From DASUBV01 sp036501025 (GTDB taxonomy: Bacteria; Actinomycetota; Actinomycetes; Streptosporangiales; Streptosporangiaceae), in contig DASYBB010000161.1 in the NCBI GenBank assembly GCA_036501025.1, positions 1 to 64,000 of the forward strand: a stretch of 64,000 nt of DNA, in the 5' to 3' direction. Position numbers and translations under genes: made by a program. The notes beneath the pieces were generated by a model. The model worked only from the letters and a program-made list of their open reading frames with translations, ran no database searches and was not told where the DNA came from. Shown here piece after piece: positions 34,395 through 43,257 of this stretch; position 1 is the first letter of the stretch, and each line of letters opens with the position of its first letter.

Positions 34395-36545
34395 ATGCTG
34401 GCCCCCGTCCGCCACCCCGCCCGCCGGCCGGCCCCCCTGCGCCGGGCCCGCGCCGCGGCCCTGGCCGTCACCTCGGCGGCCTTAGCCGCCGCCGGCCTGG
34501 CCTTCGCCGGCGGCGCCAGCGCCCAGCCCGTCCGGGCCGCGGCCGGTCACGCGGCGCCCGCTCACGCCGCGCCCGCACACGTCGCGCCCGCTCACGTCGC
34601 GCCGGCCCCCAGCAGCCGGGTCGGCTTCCGGCGGGCCTGCCCGGTGACGACCGGGCGCTACCAGATGGCCTGCATGGTCCTGATCGACACGAGCACGGCG
34701 AGCACGGCGGGCGCGGCGGCCCGGGCCGCGCGGGCGGCGAGCCCGGACGCCGCGCCGGTCGGTGACGGCTACGGGCCGTCCAGCCTGCAGAGCGCCTACA
34801 AGCTGCCGTCCGCGACGGCCGGCGCGGGGCAGACCGTGGCCATCGTCGACGCCTACGACGACCCGGACGCGGCCGCCGACCTGGCCGCGTACCGGACGGC
34901 CTGGGGGCTGCCGGCCTGCGGCACCGGGTGCTTCTCCAAGGTGAACCAGAACGGGCAGGCCAGCCCGCTGCCCGCCGCCTCGGGGACGACCGGCTGGGCC
35001 ACCGAGGAGTCGCTGGACATCGACATGGTGTCGGCGATCTGCCCGCTGTGTCACATCCTGCTGGTCGAGGCCAGCGCCCCGAGCACGGCCGACCTCGGCA
35101 CCGGGGTCAACTCCGCGGTCAGCCTGGGCGCGAAGTTCGTCTCCAACAGCTACGGCGGGGACGAGTCATCCTCCGACCCGGCGTTCGACACGCAGTACTA
35201 CAAGCACGCCGGCGTGGCCATCACCGCGTCGGCCGGCGATGGCGGCTACGGCGTCTCCTACCCGGCGGCCTCGCAGTACGTCACTTCGGTCGGCGGCACC
35301 TCGCTGACCGCTGCGCCGAACGCCCGCGGCTGGACCGAGTCGGTGTGGGGCAGCTCGGCCGGCGGCGAGGGCACCGGGTCGGGCTGCTCGGCCGACGACG
35401 CCAAGCCCGCCTGGCAGACGGACACCGGCTGCGCGAAGCGGACCGACAACGACGTCGCGGCGGTCGCCGACCCGGACACCGGCGTGGCCATCTACGACAC
35501 CTACGACGAGAGCGGCTGGCTCCGGGTCGGCGGCACCAGCGCGTCCTCGCCGATCGTGGCGGCGACGTTCGCCCTGGCCGGCAGCCCGGCCGCGGGAACG
35601 TTCCCGTCGTCGTACCTGTACCAGCACCCGGCGAGCCTGTTCGACGTCACGGCCGGCGCCGACGGCTCCTGCTCGACCGCCTACCTGTGCCACGGCGGGA
35701 CCGGCTACGACGGGCCGACCGGGCTCGGCACGCCGGACGGCACGGCCGCCTTCACCGGCGCCGGCGGCGGCGGGGGCGGGGGCGCGAACACGGTCACCGT
35801 GACCGGCCCGGGCAGCCAGGCCGGGACCGCCGGCACGGCCGTCAGCCTGGCGGTCCACGCGACCGACTCGGCCGCCGGGCAGACCCTGACCTACAGCGCG
35901 ACCGGCCTGCCGGCCGGGCTGTCGATCAGCGCGACCACCGGCGTGATCTCCGGGACCCCGACCACGGCCGGCCTGTCCAGCGCGGTGGTCACGGCCAGGG
36001 ACACGACCGGCGCGTCCGGCGCGGCCGCGTTCAGCTGGACGATCGCCGCGGCCAGCGGCGGCTGCACCCCGGCCCAGCTGCTGGGCAACCCGGGCTTCGA
36101 GTCGGGGAGCATCGCGCCGTGGACCGCGACAGCCGGCGTGCTGGCCAATACCGGGAGCGGCGTGCCCGCGCACTCCGGCTCCTGGCTAGCGTGGCTGGAC
36201 GGCTACGGCGGCCGGCACACCGACGCGCTGGCCCAGACGGTGACCATCCCGGCGTCGTGCCGGGCCGCCACGCTGTCGTTCTGGCTCTACGTCAACAGCG
36301 ACGACCCGGTGAACCGGGCCTCGGACACCTTCACCGTCCAGTTGCTCAGTGCCAGCGGGACGGTCCTGGCCACCCTGGCCACGTTCTCCAACCAGAACGA
36401 GGGCACCGGCTACGTCCAGCACTCCTACTCGCTGAAGTCCTTCATCGGCCAGCGGGTGACGATCAAGTACACCGGCGCGGAGACGCTGGGCGGCGGCTTT
36501 GACACCAACTTCTTCGAGGATGACAACTCGCTCAGCGTGTCCTGA
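34395..36545 (+). CDS. Secreted S53 (sedolisin) peptidase with Ig-like and jelly-roll C-terminal domains
   Basis: A signal peptide spans residues 1-44. An Ala/His/Pro repeat (HAAPAHAAPAHVAPAHVAP) follows, then the sedolisin domain (about 125-455) with catalytic Glu204 and Asp208 in EESLDID, oxyanion Asp282 in SAGDGG and Ser382 in GGTSASSP; YDGPTGLGTPDG fits the calcium site. After a Gly-linker come an Ig-like domain (about 470-550, LPAGLSISATTGVISGTP) and a C-terminal jelly-roll (LLGNPGFESGS onward, about 560-716) that may bind carbohydrate. The usual 180-residue propeptide is replaced by about 80 residues. AGGAGG precedes the ATG. Confidence 0.93.
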   Translation: MLAPVRHPARRPAPLRRARAAALAVTSAALAAAGLAFAGGASAQPVRAAAGHAAPAHAAPAHVAPAHVAPAPSSRVGFRRACPVTTGRYQMACMVLIDTSTASTAGAAARAARAASPDAAPVGDGYGPSSLQSAYKLPSATAGAGQTVAIVDAYDDPDAAADLAAYRTAWGLPACGTGCFSKVNQNGQASPLPAASGTTGWATEESLDIDMVSAICPLCHILLVEASAPSTADLGTGVNSAVSLGAKFVSNSYGGDESSSDPAFDTQYYKHAGVAITASAGDGGYGVSYPAASQYVTSVGGTSLTAAPNARGWTESVWGSSAGGEGTGSGCSADDAKPAWQTDTGCAKRTDNDVAAVADPDTGVAIYDTYDESGWLRVGGTSASSPIVAATFALAGSPAAGTFPSSYLYQHPASLFDVTAGADGSCSTAYLCHGGTGYDGPTGLGTPDGTAAFTGAGGGGGGGANTVTVTGPGSQAGTAGTAVSLAVHATDSAAGQTLTYSATGLPAGLSISATTGVISGTPTTAGLSSAVVTARDTTGASGAAAFSWTIAAASGGCTPAQLLGNPGFESGSIAPWTATAGVLANTGSGVPAHSGSWLAWLDGYGGRHTDALAQTVTIPASCRAATLSFWLYVNSDDPVNRASDTFTVQLLSASGTVLATLATFSNQNEGTGYVQHSYSLKSFIGQRVTIKYTGAETLGGGFDTNFFEDDNSLSVS

Positions 36546-36559
36546 GCCGGCTTTCCGCG

Positions 36560-36585
36560 GGGGGCCTGCCGGCGGGCGGGCCCCC
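36560..36585 (+). terminator. GC hairpin after S53 peptidase
   Basis: GGGGGCC (36560-36566) pairs with GGCCCCC (36579-36585) around 12 bases, 15 bases after the peptidase stop codon. Confidence 0.55.
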
Positions 36586-36640
36586 TACGGGAATGCCTGA
36601 CGCAGAGCACATTGCCGGCCACTTGGGGTAGCGGAAGTCC

Positions 36641-36679
36641 TTGACCCGCACATAACGGGTCCTTATCGTCCAGATAAGG
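36641..36679 (+). promoter_or_regulatory. Sigma-70-type promoter with overlapping palindrome
   Basis: TTGACC (36641-36646), a 17-base spacer and TATCGT (36664-36669) form a housekeeping-type promoter for the second S53 gene. The inverted repeat CCTTATC-GTCCA-GATAAGG (36661-36679) covers the -10, as a repressor site would. Confidence 0.5.
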
Positions 36680-36703
36680 GCAAATCCCCAAGGAAGCGAT
36701 TTT

Positions 36704-37978
36704 TTGCCAGCTCAGCTGTCCAGGGCGCGCGCCATCACCATCAGCGCCGCGTCGATCGCGTTAGCCGCCACCGGCCTGGCGTTCGCCAGCACCGCCACCG
36801 CCAGCACCACCTCCGGCACCACCTCCAGCGCGCGTCCCGCCGCCAGCTTCCGGCGGGCCTGCGCCCTCCCCACCACCCGGAACACGGCCGCGTGCCATGC
36901 CATCGTCAACCTGAGCGCCGCCCAGCACGCCACCATGACCGCGGCGCCGGACGCCACCGCGCCCACCACCGACGGCTTCGGGCCCGCCAGCCTGCAGGCC
37001 GCCTACAAGCTGCCGTCCGCCACCGCCGGCACCGGGCAGACGGTGGCCGTCGTCGACGCCTTCAACGACCCGAACGCCAAGTCCGACCTGGCCACCTACC
37101 GGGCCGACTTCGGCCAGCCGGCCTGCAACACCTCGACCAGCGCCGGCTGCCTGACCGTCGTGAACCAGAACGGGAAGACCAGCCCGCTGCCCCGCAGCGC
37201 CGGCAGCAGCGGCTGGGCCACCGAGGAGTCCCTGGACATCGACATGGTGTCGGCCATCTGCCCGAACTGCCGCATCATCCTGGTCGAGGCGAGCAGCGCC
37301 AGCATCCAGAACCTGGGCACCGGGGTCAATGCCGCCGTGAGCCTCGGCGCGCACTTCGTCTCCAACAGCTACGGCGGCTCGGAGTCATCCTCCGACGCCA
37401 CCTTCGACAGCGAGTTCTACGAGCACGCGGGCGTCGCCGTGACCGCCTCGGCGGGCGACGGCGGCTTCGGCGTCTCCTACCCCGCCGCGTCCCAGTTCGT
37501 CACCGCGGTCGGCGGCACCTCGCTGAAGACCGCCTCCAGCGCCCGCGGCTGGACCGAGAGCGTGTGGAGCACGTCGAGGACGGAGGGGACCGGGGCCGGC
37601 TGCTCGGCCGACGATGCCAAGCCCGCCTGGCAGAAGGACACCGGCTGCACCCGGCGGACCGACAACGACGTGGCCGCGGTCGCCGACCCGGCCACCGGGG
37701 TCGCGGTCTTCGACAGCTTCGACCAGGACGGCTTCCTCGAGGTCGGCGGGACCAGCGCGTCCTCGCCGATCATCGCGGCGACGTTCGCGCTGGCCGGGAC
37801 GCCGTCGGCCGGGACCTTCCCGTCCTCCGACATCTACGCCCACACCTCCAGCCTGTTCGACGTCACGACCGGGTCGCTCGGGACCTGCTCGCCGGCCTAC
37901 CTGTGCACCGCCGAGACCGGCTACGACGGGCCGACCGGGTTCGGCACGCCGGACGGCACCGCTGCCTTCACCGGCTAG
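36704..37978 (+). CDS. Secreted S53 (sedolisin) peptidase, short paralog
   Basis: This 424-residue protein is a close paralog of the gene before it but ends after the catalytic domain. Signal peptide 1-34, then a short pre-domain with two cysteines (CALPTTRNTAACHAI), and the catalytic residues Glu174, Asp178, Asp252 and Ser351. The calcium-site sequence YDGPTGFGTPDG is kept. Translation starts at TTG with AAGGA nine bases upstream. It lacks a canonical long propeptide, like its paralog. Sedolisins work in acidic conditions, suggesting use in acidic soil or litter. Its stop overlaps the end of the convergent MFS gene by 11 bases. Confidence 0.93.
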   Translation: MPAQLSRARAITISAASIALAATGLAFASTATASTTSGTTSSARPAASFRRACALPTTRNTAACHAIVNLSAAQHATMTAAPDATAPTTDGFGPASLQAAYKLPSATAGTGQTVAVVDAFNDPNAKSDLATYRADFGQPACNTSTSAGCLTVVNQNGKTSPLPRSAGSSGWATEESLDIDMVSAICPNCRIILVEASSASIQNLGTGVNAAVSLGAHFVSNSYGGSESSSDATFDSEFYEHAGVAVTASAGDGGFGVSYPAASQFVTAVGGTSLKTASSARGWTESVWSTSRTEGTGAGCSADDAKPAWQKDTGCTRRTDNDVAAVADPATGVAVFDSFDQDGFLEVGGTSASSPIIAATFALAGTPSAGTFPSSDIYAHTSSLFDVTTGSLGTCSPAYLCTAETGYDGPTGFGTPDGTAAFTG

Positions 37979-39398
37979 TTCCCGTGGGCGGGCCGGCCGG
38001 GCCCCGTACGGCCGGCCCGCCCATCAGGAGCAGCACCGCCCCGGCGAAGAACGCGCCGGCCGCGACGGCCAGCGCCGCCGGCAGGCCGGCCGCGAGCGAC
38101 GACCCGGAGACCAGCGTCCCGAGCAGGGCCACGCCGAGCACCCCGCCCGCCTGGCGGGCGGCGTTGACCACGCCCGAGGCGATGCCGCCGCGGTCGGCCG
38201 GGGCCGCCTCCATGACCGACGCCGTGGCCGCGGGCATGGTCAGGGCCATCCCGAAGCCGGCCGCCGCCATCGGCGCCACCAGCAGCGGGTACCCGGCGTG
38301 CGGGCCGGCCAGGGCCAGGCCGGCCAGCCCCGCGCCGCCGATCGTGAGCCCGGCCAGCATCGGCACCCGCGGCCCGATCCGGGCCATGATCGCGCCCGAC
38401 AGCGTCGAGGCGACCACCAGCAGCGCGGCCTCCGGCAGCAGCGCCACGCCGGCCAGCAGCGCCGAGTAGCCCCGGACGTCCTGGAAGAACAGGCTCAGCA
38501 CGAACAGCTGGCCGTAGAAGCCGAGGTTGATCAGCAGGCCGACGGCGGTCCCGGACCGGAAGGCCGGCCGCCGGAACAGGGCCAGCGGCAGCATCGGGTC
38601 GGGGCTGCGCCGCTCGGCGGCGACGAACCCGGCCCCGGCCGCGGCGCTCGCGGCCAGGCCGGCCAGCACGGGCACCGACGTCCAGCCCAGCCGCCCGGCC
38701 TGCACCAGCGCGCCGGTGGCCAGCGCGAGCGCGGCGATGGCGAGCAGCTGCCCCGGCAGGTCCACGGCCCGCTCCCGGCGGGGCGAGGCGGGCACGCTGC
38801 GCCGGATCAGGGCCAGCGCGCCCGCCGCGAACGGGACGCTGATCAGGAAGACCCCGCGCCAGCTCCACGTGGTGACCAGCAGACCGCCGATGACCGGGCC
38901 GGACGCGGCGCCGATCCCGGCGATGGAGCCCCAGGCGCCGAGCGCCCGGGACCGGCCCGCCGCCGTCGGGTAGGCCGCCTGCAGCAGGACCAGCGACGCC
39001 GGCACGAGCGCGGCCGCCCCGGCGCCCTGGGCCAGCCGGGCCGCGATCAGCACCGGCAGCGACGGGGCCGCCCCGCACGCCGCCGAGGCCAGCGCGAACA
39101 GGGCCAGCCCGGCGGCGAACACCCGCCGCCCGCCCAGCCGCTCGGCCAGCGCCCCGCCGGCCAGCAGCAGCCCGGCGAACGACAGCGTGTACGCGTCGAC
39201 CACCCACTGCAGCCCGGCGACGCCGCCGTGCAGCTCGCGCCCGATGGCGGGCAGGGCCACGTTGACCACGGTGGCATCGAGGATGACCAGGAAGTACCCG
39301 ACGCAGATGACGAGCAGGGCCAGCGAGGCGGTGCGCGGCGCCGGCGCGGCCGGGGCGGCCGCGACGTCAGCTCGGCATGAGGTGTCTGAAGAAGGCAT
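37968..39398 (-). CDS. MFS drug transporter, DHA2/EmrB-QacA family
   Basis: The 476-residue protein has 14 membrane segments; helix 1 reads LLVICVGYFLVILDATVVNV, with the LDATVVNVALP motif D1 of DHA2 pumps, and ALAERLGGRRVFAAG is motif A. The ATG at 39398 is chosen because the longer frame upstream overlaps the divergent regulator and is not membrane-like. Divergent from the ArsR-type regulator at 39463, across a 36-base palindrome. Probable regulated drug efflux pump. Confidence 0.93.
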   Translation of the reverse strand: MPSSDTSCRADVAAAPAAPAPRTASLALLVICVGYFLVILDATVVNVALPAIGRELHGGVAGLQWVVDAYTLSFAGLLLAGGALAERLGGRRVFAAGLALFALASAACGAAPSLPVLIAARLAQGAGAAALVPASLVLLQAAYPTAAGRSRALGAWGSIAGIGAASGPVIGGLLVTTWSWRGVFLISVPFAAGALALIRRSVPASPRRERAVDLPGQLLAIAALALATGALVQAGRLGWTSVPVLAGLAASAAAGAGFVAAERRSPDPMLPLALFRRPAFRSGTAVGLLINLGFYGQLFVLSLFFQDVRGYSALLAGVALLPEAALLVVASTLSGAIMARIGPRVPMLAGLTIGGAGLAGLALAGPHAGYPLLVAPMAAAGFGMALTMPAATASVMEAAPADRGGIASGVVNAARQAGGVLGVALLGTLVSGSSLAAGLPAALAVAAGAFFAGAVLLLMGGPAVRGPAGPPTGTSR

Positions 39399-39412
39399 TG
39401 ACCCATCCTGAG

Positions 39413-39448
39413 CCGGGAACGCTTCGCCGCCGGCCGAAGCGTGCCCGG
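39413..39448. promoter_or_regulatory. Large inverted repeat between MFS pump and ArsR-type regulator
   Basis: The core ACGCTTCG (39419-39426), eight bases, CGAAGCGT (39435-39442) is perfect. Allowing one mismatch the arms extend to CCGGGaACGCTTCG on the left and its complement on the right (39413-39448). It fills most of the 64-base space between the divergent start codons, the expected place of the regulator's operator. Confidence 0.68.
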
Positions 39449-39462
39449 CATAGGCTGGGGAC

Positions 39463-40248
39463 ATGCCCGGAGATGCCGATATCGCCGCCGTGGCCGAGGT
39501 CCTCGCCGACCGGAGCCGGTCCCGCATCCTGATGGCGCTGGACAGCGGCCGCGCCCTGCCCGCCAGCCGCCTGGCCGCCGAGGCCGGCGTCGCCGCCTCG
39601 ACGTGCAGCGCCCACCTCAGCCGGCTCGTAACCGCGGGGATGCTCACCGTCGAGGCGCACGGCCGGCACCGCTACTACCGGCTGGCCGGCCCGCACGTCG
39701 CGGAACTGCTGGAGGCCATCGCCCGGATGGCCCCGGCCATGAAGGTGTCGTCGCTGCGCGAGGGCACCAAGGCCGAGGCCGTGCGGCGGGCCCGGACCTG
39801 CTACGACCACCTGGCCGGGCGGCTCGGGGTGGCGCTCATGGACGCGCTGCTGGACACCGGCGCGCTGGCCGGCGGCGACGGAGCCTTCGATCCGGACCGC
39901 GCGGAACGGGACCGGCTGTCTGCGCCCGGCTGGGATGTGGCCTACGTTCTGACCGAAAGCGGCCGGGCCGTCCTCAGTGACCTCGGAATCGACTGCTCGC
40001 CGGCCGGGAAGCGGCCGTTCGTCCGTTACTGCGTCGACTGGAGCGAGCAGCGCCACCACCTGGCCGGCGCGCTCGGGGCCCGGGTCCTGGACCGGTTCGA
40101 GGCCCTGCGCTGGATCGAGCGCCGGACCGCGACCCGGGCCGTGACCGTCACCGCGGCCGGGGTGACCGGCCTGGGCCGTGCCCTCGGGCTGGACGTCGCG
40201 GAACTCGAGGCGTCCAGCCCGCGGACGGGCCTGCTCCGGGCCGGGTGA
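39463..40248 (+). CDS. ArsR-family transcriptional regulator (261 aa)
   Basis: Residues 10-80 are an ArsR winged helix (SRSRILMALDSGRALPASRLA, GVAASTCSAHLSRLVTAGML, wing EAHGRHRYYRL). A second region (about 100-250) repeats the low-level pattern seen in two-domain ArsR regulators (YDHLAGRLGVALMDALL, then CVDWSEQRHHLAGALGARVL). Canonical metal-binding cysteines are absent from the recognition helix. Divergent from the MFS pump, which it probably represses. ATG preceded by GGGGAC, a modest ribosome site. Confidence 0.9.
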   Translation: MPGDADIAAVAEVLADRSRSRILMALDSGRALPASRLAAEAGVAASTCSAHLSRLVTAGMLTVEAHGRHRYYRLAGPHVAELLEAIARMAPAMKVSSLREGTKAEAVRRARTCYDHLAGRLGVALMDALLDTGALAGGDGAFDPDRAERDRLSAPGWDVAYVLTESGRAVLSDLGIDCSPAGKRPFVRYCVDWSEQRHHLAGALGARVLDRFEALRWIERRTATRAVTVTAAGVTGLGRALGLDVAELEASSPRTGLLRAG

Positions 40249-40252
40249 CGGG

Positions 40253-41878
40253 CTACCGCCCGGTCAGGCCCCCGGTTCCGGGCGTGAGCGACACGCCGCG
40301 CAGCACCTCACCGAACCGCGCCGTGCGCACGATCGTGAAGCTCTCGGCCGGGGCGCTCATGCTGGTCAGCCGGTCCGTGACGGCGACCAGCCGGTTGGGG
40401 TCGGCGCCCTGGTCCCCGCCGCCGCTGACGGTCGAGGTGATGGCCCAGATCGTCGCGGTGCCGTTGCGGTTGACCCGCCCGGTGATGTTGCGCAGGCCGT
40501 CGGTGGCCGGCGACCACGGCAGTCCCGTGGCCGCGTTGTCTCCGGCCGGGTAGCCGCGGACGGTGTAGGGCGCGCCGAGGTGCAGCCCGCCGGACAGTGT
40601 GTAGGCCAGCTTCCAGGTGCCGCCGGACAGGACCCACTTCTGCAGGCCCGCCGTGGTCTGCGCCGCCGCCGCGGCGTAGGTCCCCGAGGCCGCCGAGAAG
40701 GTGTTGTCGCCGGTGCCCTCGTCGGCCACGTACAGCGTGGTGGCGTTGGCGAACCACAGGCCGAAGGGGAACGACGTGGCCGACTTCAGCGCCGTCGGGA
40801 AGCCCGCCAGGATGCACATGTTGTCCGGGAAGACGCCCTTGGCCTGCAGCTGGGCCGGGTCGAAGGCAATCGCCGAGGTGGGCAGCTTCGCGCCGGCCTG
40901 CGGGAGGCCGGTGCCGCTGGGGCACGCCTTCCCGGTGGTGTCGACGAAGTACACGGTGTTGACGCCATTGCTGCCGCTGCCCTTGGTGTAGTACACGACG
41001 TTGTCGAAGACCGTCAGGCCGCGGAAGTTGGTGTCCTTCCCGACCTTGTCCGCCTTGTCGCCCAGCTGCGTGACGCTGAAACTGCCGACCGGGGCCGGCC
41101 CGCCGGGATGCTGCGCCGCCTCGGGCCTGGCGGCGGGGGTCAGGATCTCGTCCCCGGCCCCGGTGATGACGCCGTCGGGCTGCGGGTTCGAGCCGTTGCC
41201 CGCGTTGCCCGCCGTGTACAGGACGTTCGCGCCCCGGCTGTCATTGAGGATCGCGGCCCGGCCGTTGTTGCCGCTGTAGGCGTTGGTCTCGGTGAACCGG
41301 AACTGGCCCAGGCCGTTCATCTCCGCCGCCACGCGGAAGTCCGCGCCGGAGACGGGATTGGTGGGGTCGATGACGCCCGGCGTGTTGGAGTTGGACACGT
41401 CCACCTCGTCCGGCGCCGCCGCGTACCCCATGAAGGACACCTCGCGGCCGCTGGTCGACAGGTTCAGCGCCAGCTCGGACTTGGACGAGAAGCTGGTCAC
41501 CAGGCCGCCGGCGGACGGCACGCGCAGCGAGCTGAGCACCCTCCCCGACGGCGTCATCTGGTCCAGGTAGACCGGCGAGGTCACGCCGAAGGCCGGGTCG
41601 GCCAGCACGTTGTTGAACACCTGCGGGTAGGCGCCGCTGGCGGTGGCCACCGCGCAGCCGGTCGTGCAGCCGGGCGGCAGCACGGTCTTCCCGGCCACGA
41701 TGGTGCCCGGGCTGGCGGTGTAGACCGAGCGGCTGACCAGCAGGTTCCCGGGCAGGAAGAAGCTGATCGACGGCGTGTGGGCGGCGGCGCCGGCGCTCGG
41801 CGCCGCGAGCGCCGACGTGCCGGCGATGACGCCTGCCGCCAGCGGCAGCGCAGCGCGCCAGCGGGATTTCTTCAACAT
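40253..41878 (-). CDS. Conserved secreted protein of unknown function (beta-propeller-like)
   Basis: The 541-residue protein has a clear signal peptide (MLKKSRWRAALPLAAGV to about residue 30). The mature part is rich in short beta-strands and GN/NGS turns, with conserved-looking blocks FFLPGNLLVSRSVY, SNSNTPGVIDPTNPVSG, ETNAYSGNNGRAAILN, GNGSNPQPDG and VADEGTGDNTFSA. I recognise the sequence type from many bacteria but know no function. The ATG at 41878 follows GGAGG; the 22 residues upstream in frame are not signal-like. Convergent with the ArsR gene, four bases apart. Confidence 0.8.
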   Translation of the reverse strand: MLKKSRWRAALPLAAGVIAGTSALAAPSAGAAAHTPSISFFLPGNLLVSRSVYTASPGTIVAGKTVLPPGCTTGCAVATASGAYPQVFNNVLADPAFGVTSPVYLDQMTPSGRVLSSLRVPSAGGLVTSFSSKSELALNLSTSGREVSFMGYAAAPDEVDVSNSNTPGVIDPTNPVSGADFRVAAEMNGLGQFRFTETNAYSGNNGRAAILNDSRGANVLYTAGNAGNGSNPQPDGVITGAGDEILTPAARPEAAQHPGGPAPVGSFSVTQLGDKADKVGKDTNFRGLTVFDNVVYYTKGSGSNGVNTVYFVDTTGKACPSGTGLPQAGAKLPTSAIAFDPAQLQAKGVFPDNMCILAGFPTALKSATSFPFGLWFANATTLYVADEGTGDNTFSAASGTYAAAAAQTTAGLQKWVLSGGTWKLAYTLSGGLHLGAPYTVRGYPAGDNAATGLPWSPATDGLRNITGRVNRNGTATIWAITSTVSGGGDQGADPNRLVAVTDRLTSMSAPAESFTIVRTARFGEVLRGVSLTPGTGGLTGR

Positions 41879-41950
41879 CAGAGCGGAACCTCCTCGGGGC
41901 ACCCGGCTCCGGGCCGGCCGGGAACCAGCCAACGGTGCCCGCACGGAACG

Positions 41951-42001
41951 GCCATTTCGCCAGAACGGGGTGAACTCCGCGCGACTCGCAGGCGAAATGG
42001 C
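41951..42001. repeat. 11-bp perfect inverted repeat, 29-base loop
   Basis: GCCATTTCGCC (41951-41961) and GGCGAAATGGC (41991-42001) are exact complements. It lies between the end of the deacetylase gene and the start of the secreted-protein gene, both on the minus strand, so it may terminate one and/or regulate the other. Confidence 0.75.
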
Positions 42002-42019
42002 GGCGGCCCGGCCGGCGGG

Positions 42020-43204
42020 TCAGCCGGCCGGCGTCAGCCCGTGCTCGGGGAAGACCGCCGCCTGCGTCGCGAGAATGGCGTGATCCACCGGCTCGTCGGG
42101 GTCGTACCCGGACGCGAACGGCTCGTAGGCCGGGTCGGATCCCTCCGTCATCAGCTCCGGCGCGGGCCGGCCGGTCCGCCGGGTCACGTACTCGCGCCAC
42201 GCGGCCGGCGTCGCCGCCGCCGGGTCGACCGGGTCGCCCGCCGCCTCGGCCAGCAGGTGGGTCCAGGTCCGCGGCACGACCTGGACCAGCTCGTAGCCGC
42301 CGCCCCCGGTCAGCAGCCAGCGGCCGCCCGCCGTCTCGTGCGCGAGCGCATGGACGGCGGCGTGCGCGGCGCGCTGCCCGTCCACCGACAGCTGCAGGTG
42401 GGCCAGCGGGTCGAGCCGGTGCGTGTCGCAGCCGTGCTGGCTGACCAGGACGTCCGGCGCGAATGCCCGGGCCAGCGGCGGGACGATCGCGTGGAACGCG
42501 CGCAGCCACCCGGCGTCGCCCGTCCCGCCGGGCAGGGCGACGTTCACCGCCGACCCCCGCGCGCCCGGCCCGCCGGTCTCCGACGGGCGCCCGGTGCCCG
42601 GGAACAGCAGGGCCGGCGTCTCGTGCAGGCTGATGGTCAGGACCCGCGGATCGTCGTAGAAGGCGGCCTGCACGCCATCGCCGTGGTGCACGTCGATGTC
42701 GACGTAGGCGATCCGCCCGGCGCCCTGGGCCAGCAGCCAGGTGATCGCGATGGCCGGGTCGTTGTACACGCAGAAGCCGCTGGCGCTGGCCCGCATCGCG
42801 TGGTGCAGCCCGCCCGCGATGCTGGCCCCGTGCTCGGCCGCGCCCGCCCACATGGCCTGTGCGGCCGCCAGCGTGGCCCCGGCCACCAGGGCCGACGCCT
42901 CGTGCATGCCGGGGAAGACCGGGTTGTCGCCCGGCCCGAGGCCGAACCGCCGGGCCGCGGCGGCCGGCCCGCCGGCGCCCGCCTCGCGCACCGCCGCGAT
43001 GTAGCGCGGGTGGTGCACGAGCTCCAGCTCGGCGTCGGTGGCGGCCGGCGCGGCCTGGACCCGCACCGGCGGCCGGTCCAGCACGCCGAAGGCCCGGGCC
43101 AGCGCCATCGTGAGCTCGACGCGGACCGGGGCGAGCGGGTGACCGGGGCCGAAGTCGTAGCCGGCCAGTCGGTCATCCCAGGCCAGGTGCAGAGAACACG
43201 GCAT
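42020..43204 (-). CDS. AcuC-like histone-deacetylase-family hydrolase
   Basis: The 394-residue protein has the class I/II HDAC core: GGLHHAM with the two catalytic histidines, the zinc ligands in YVDIDVHHGDG (Asp and His), the SLHETP strand, VSQHGCDTH with a zinc-ligand-like Asp, and GGGGYELVQVVPR. AcuC homologs deacetylate proteins such as acetyl-CoA synthetase. Divergent from the F420-type oxidoreductase at 43258, with only 53 bases between the start codons. Confidence 0.92.
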   Translation of the reverse strand: MPCSLHLAWDDRLAGYDFGPGHPLAPVRVELTMALARAFGVLDRPPVRVQAAPAATDAELELVHHPRYIAAVREAGAGGPAAAARRFGLGPGDNPVFPGMHEASALVAGATLAAAQAMWAGAAEHGASIAGGLHHAMRASASGFCVYNDPAIAITWLLAQGAGRIAYVDIDVHHGDGVQAAFYDDPRVLTISLHETPALLFPGTGRPSETGGPGARGSAVNVALPGGTGDAGWLRAFHAIVPPLARAFAPDVLVSQHGCDTHRLDPLAHLQLSVDGQRAAHAAVHALAHETAGGRWLLTGGGGYELVQVVPRTWTHLLAEAAGDPVDPAAATPAAWREYVTRRTGRPAPELMTEGSDPAYEPFASGYDPDEPVDHAILATQAAVFPEHGLTPAG

Positions 43205-43257
43205 ACCTTTATCTTCGCAGGGTTGATCACTCGTACCCCGGAGAGCAGGAGCAGCCG

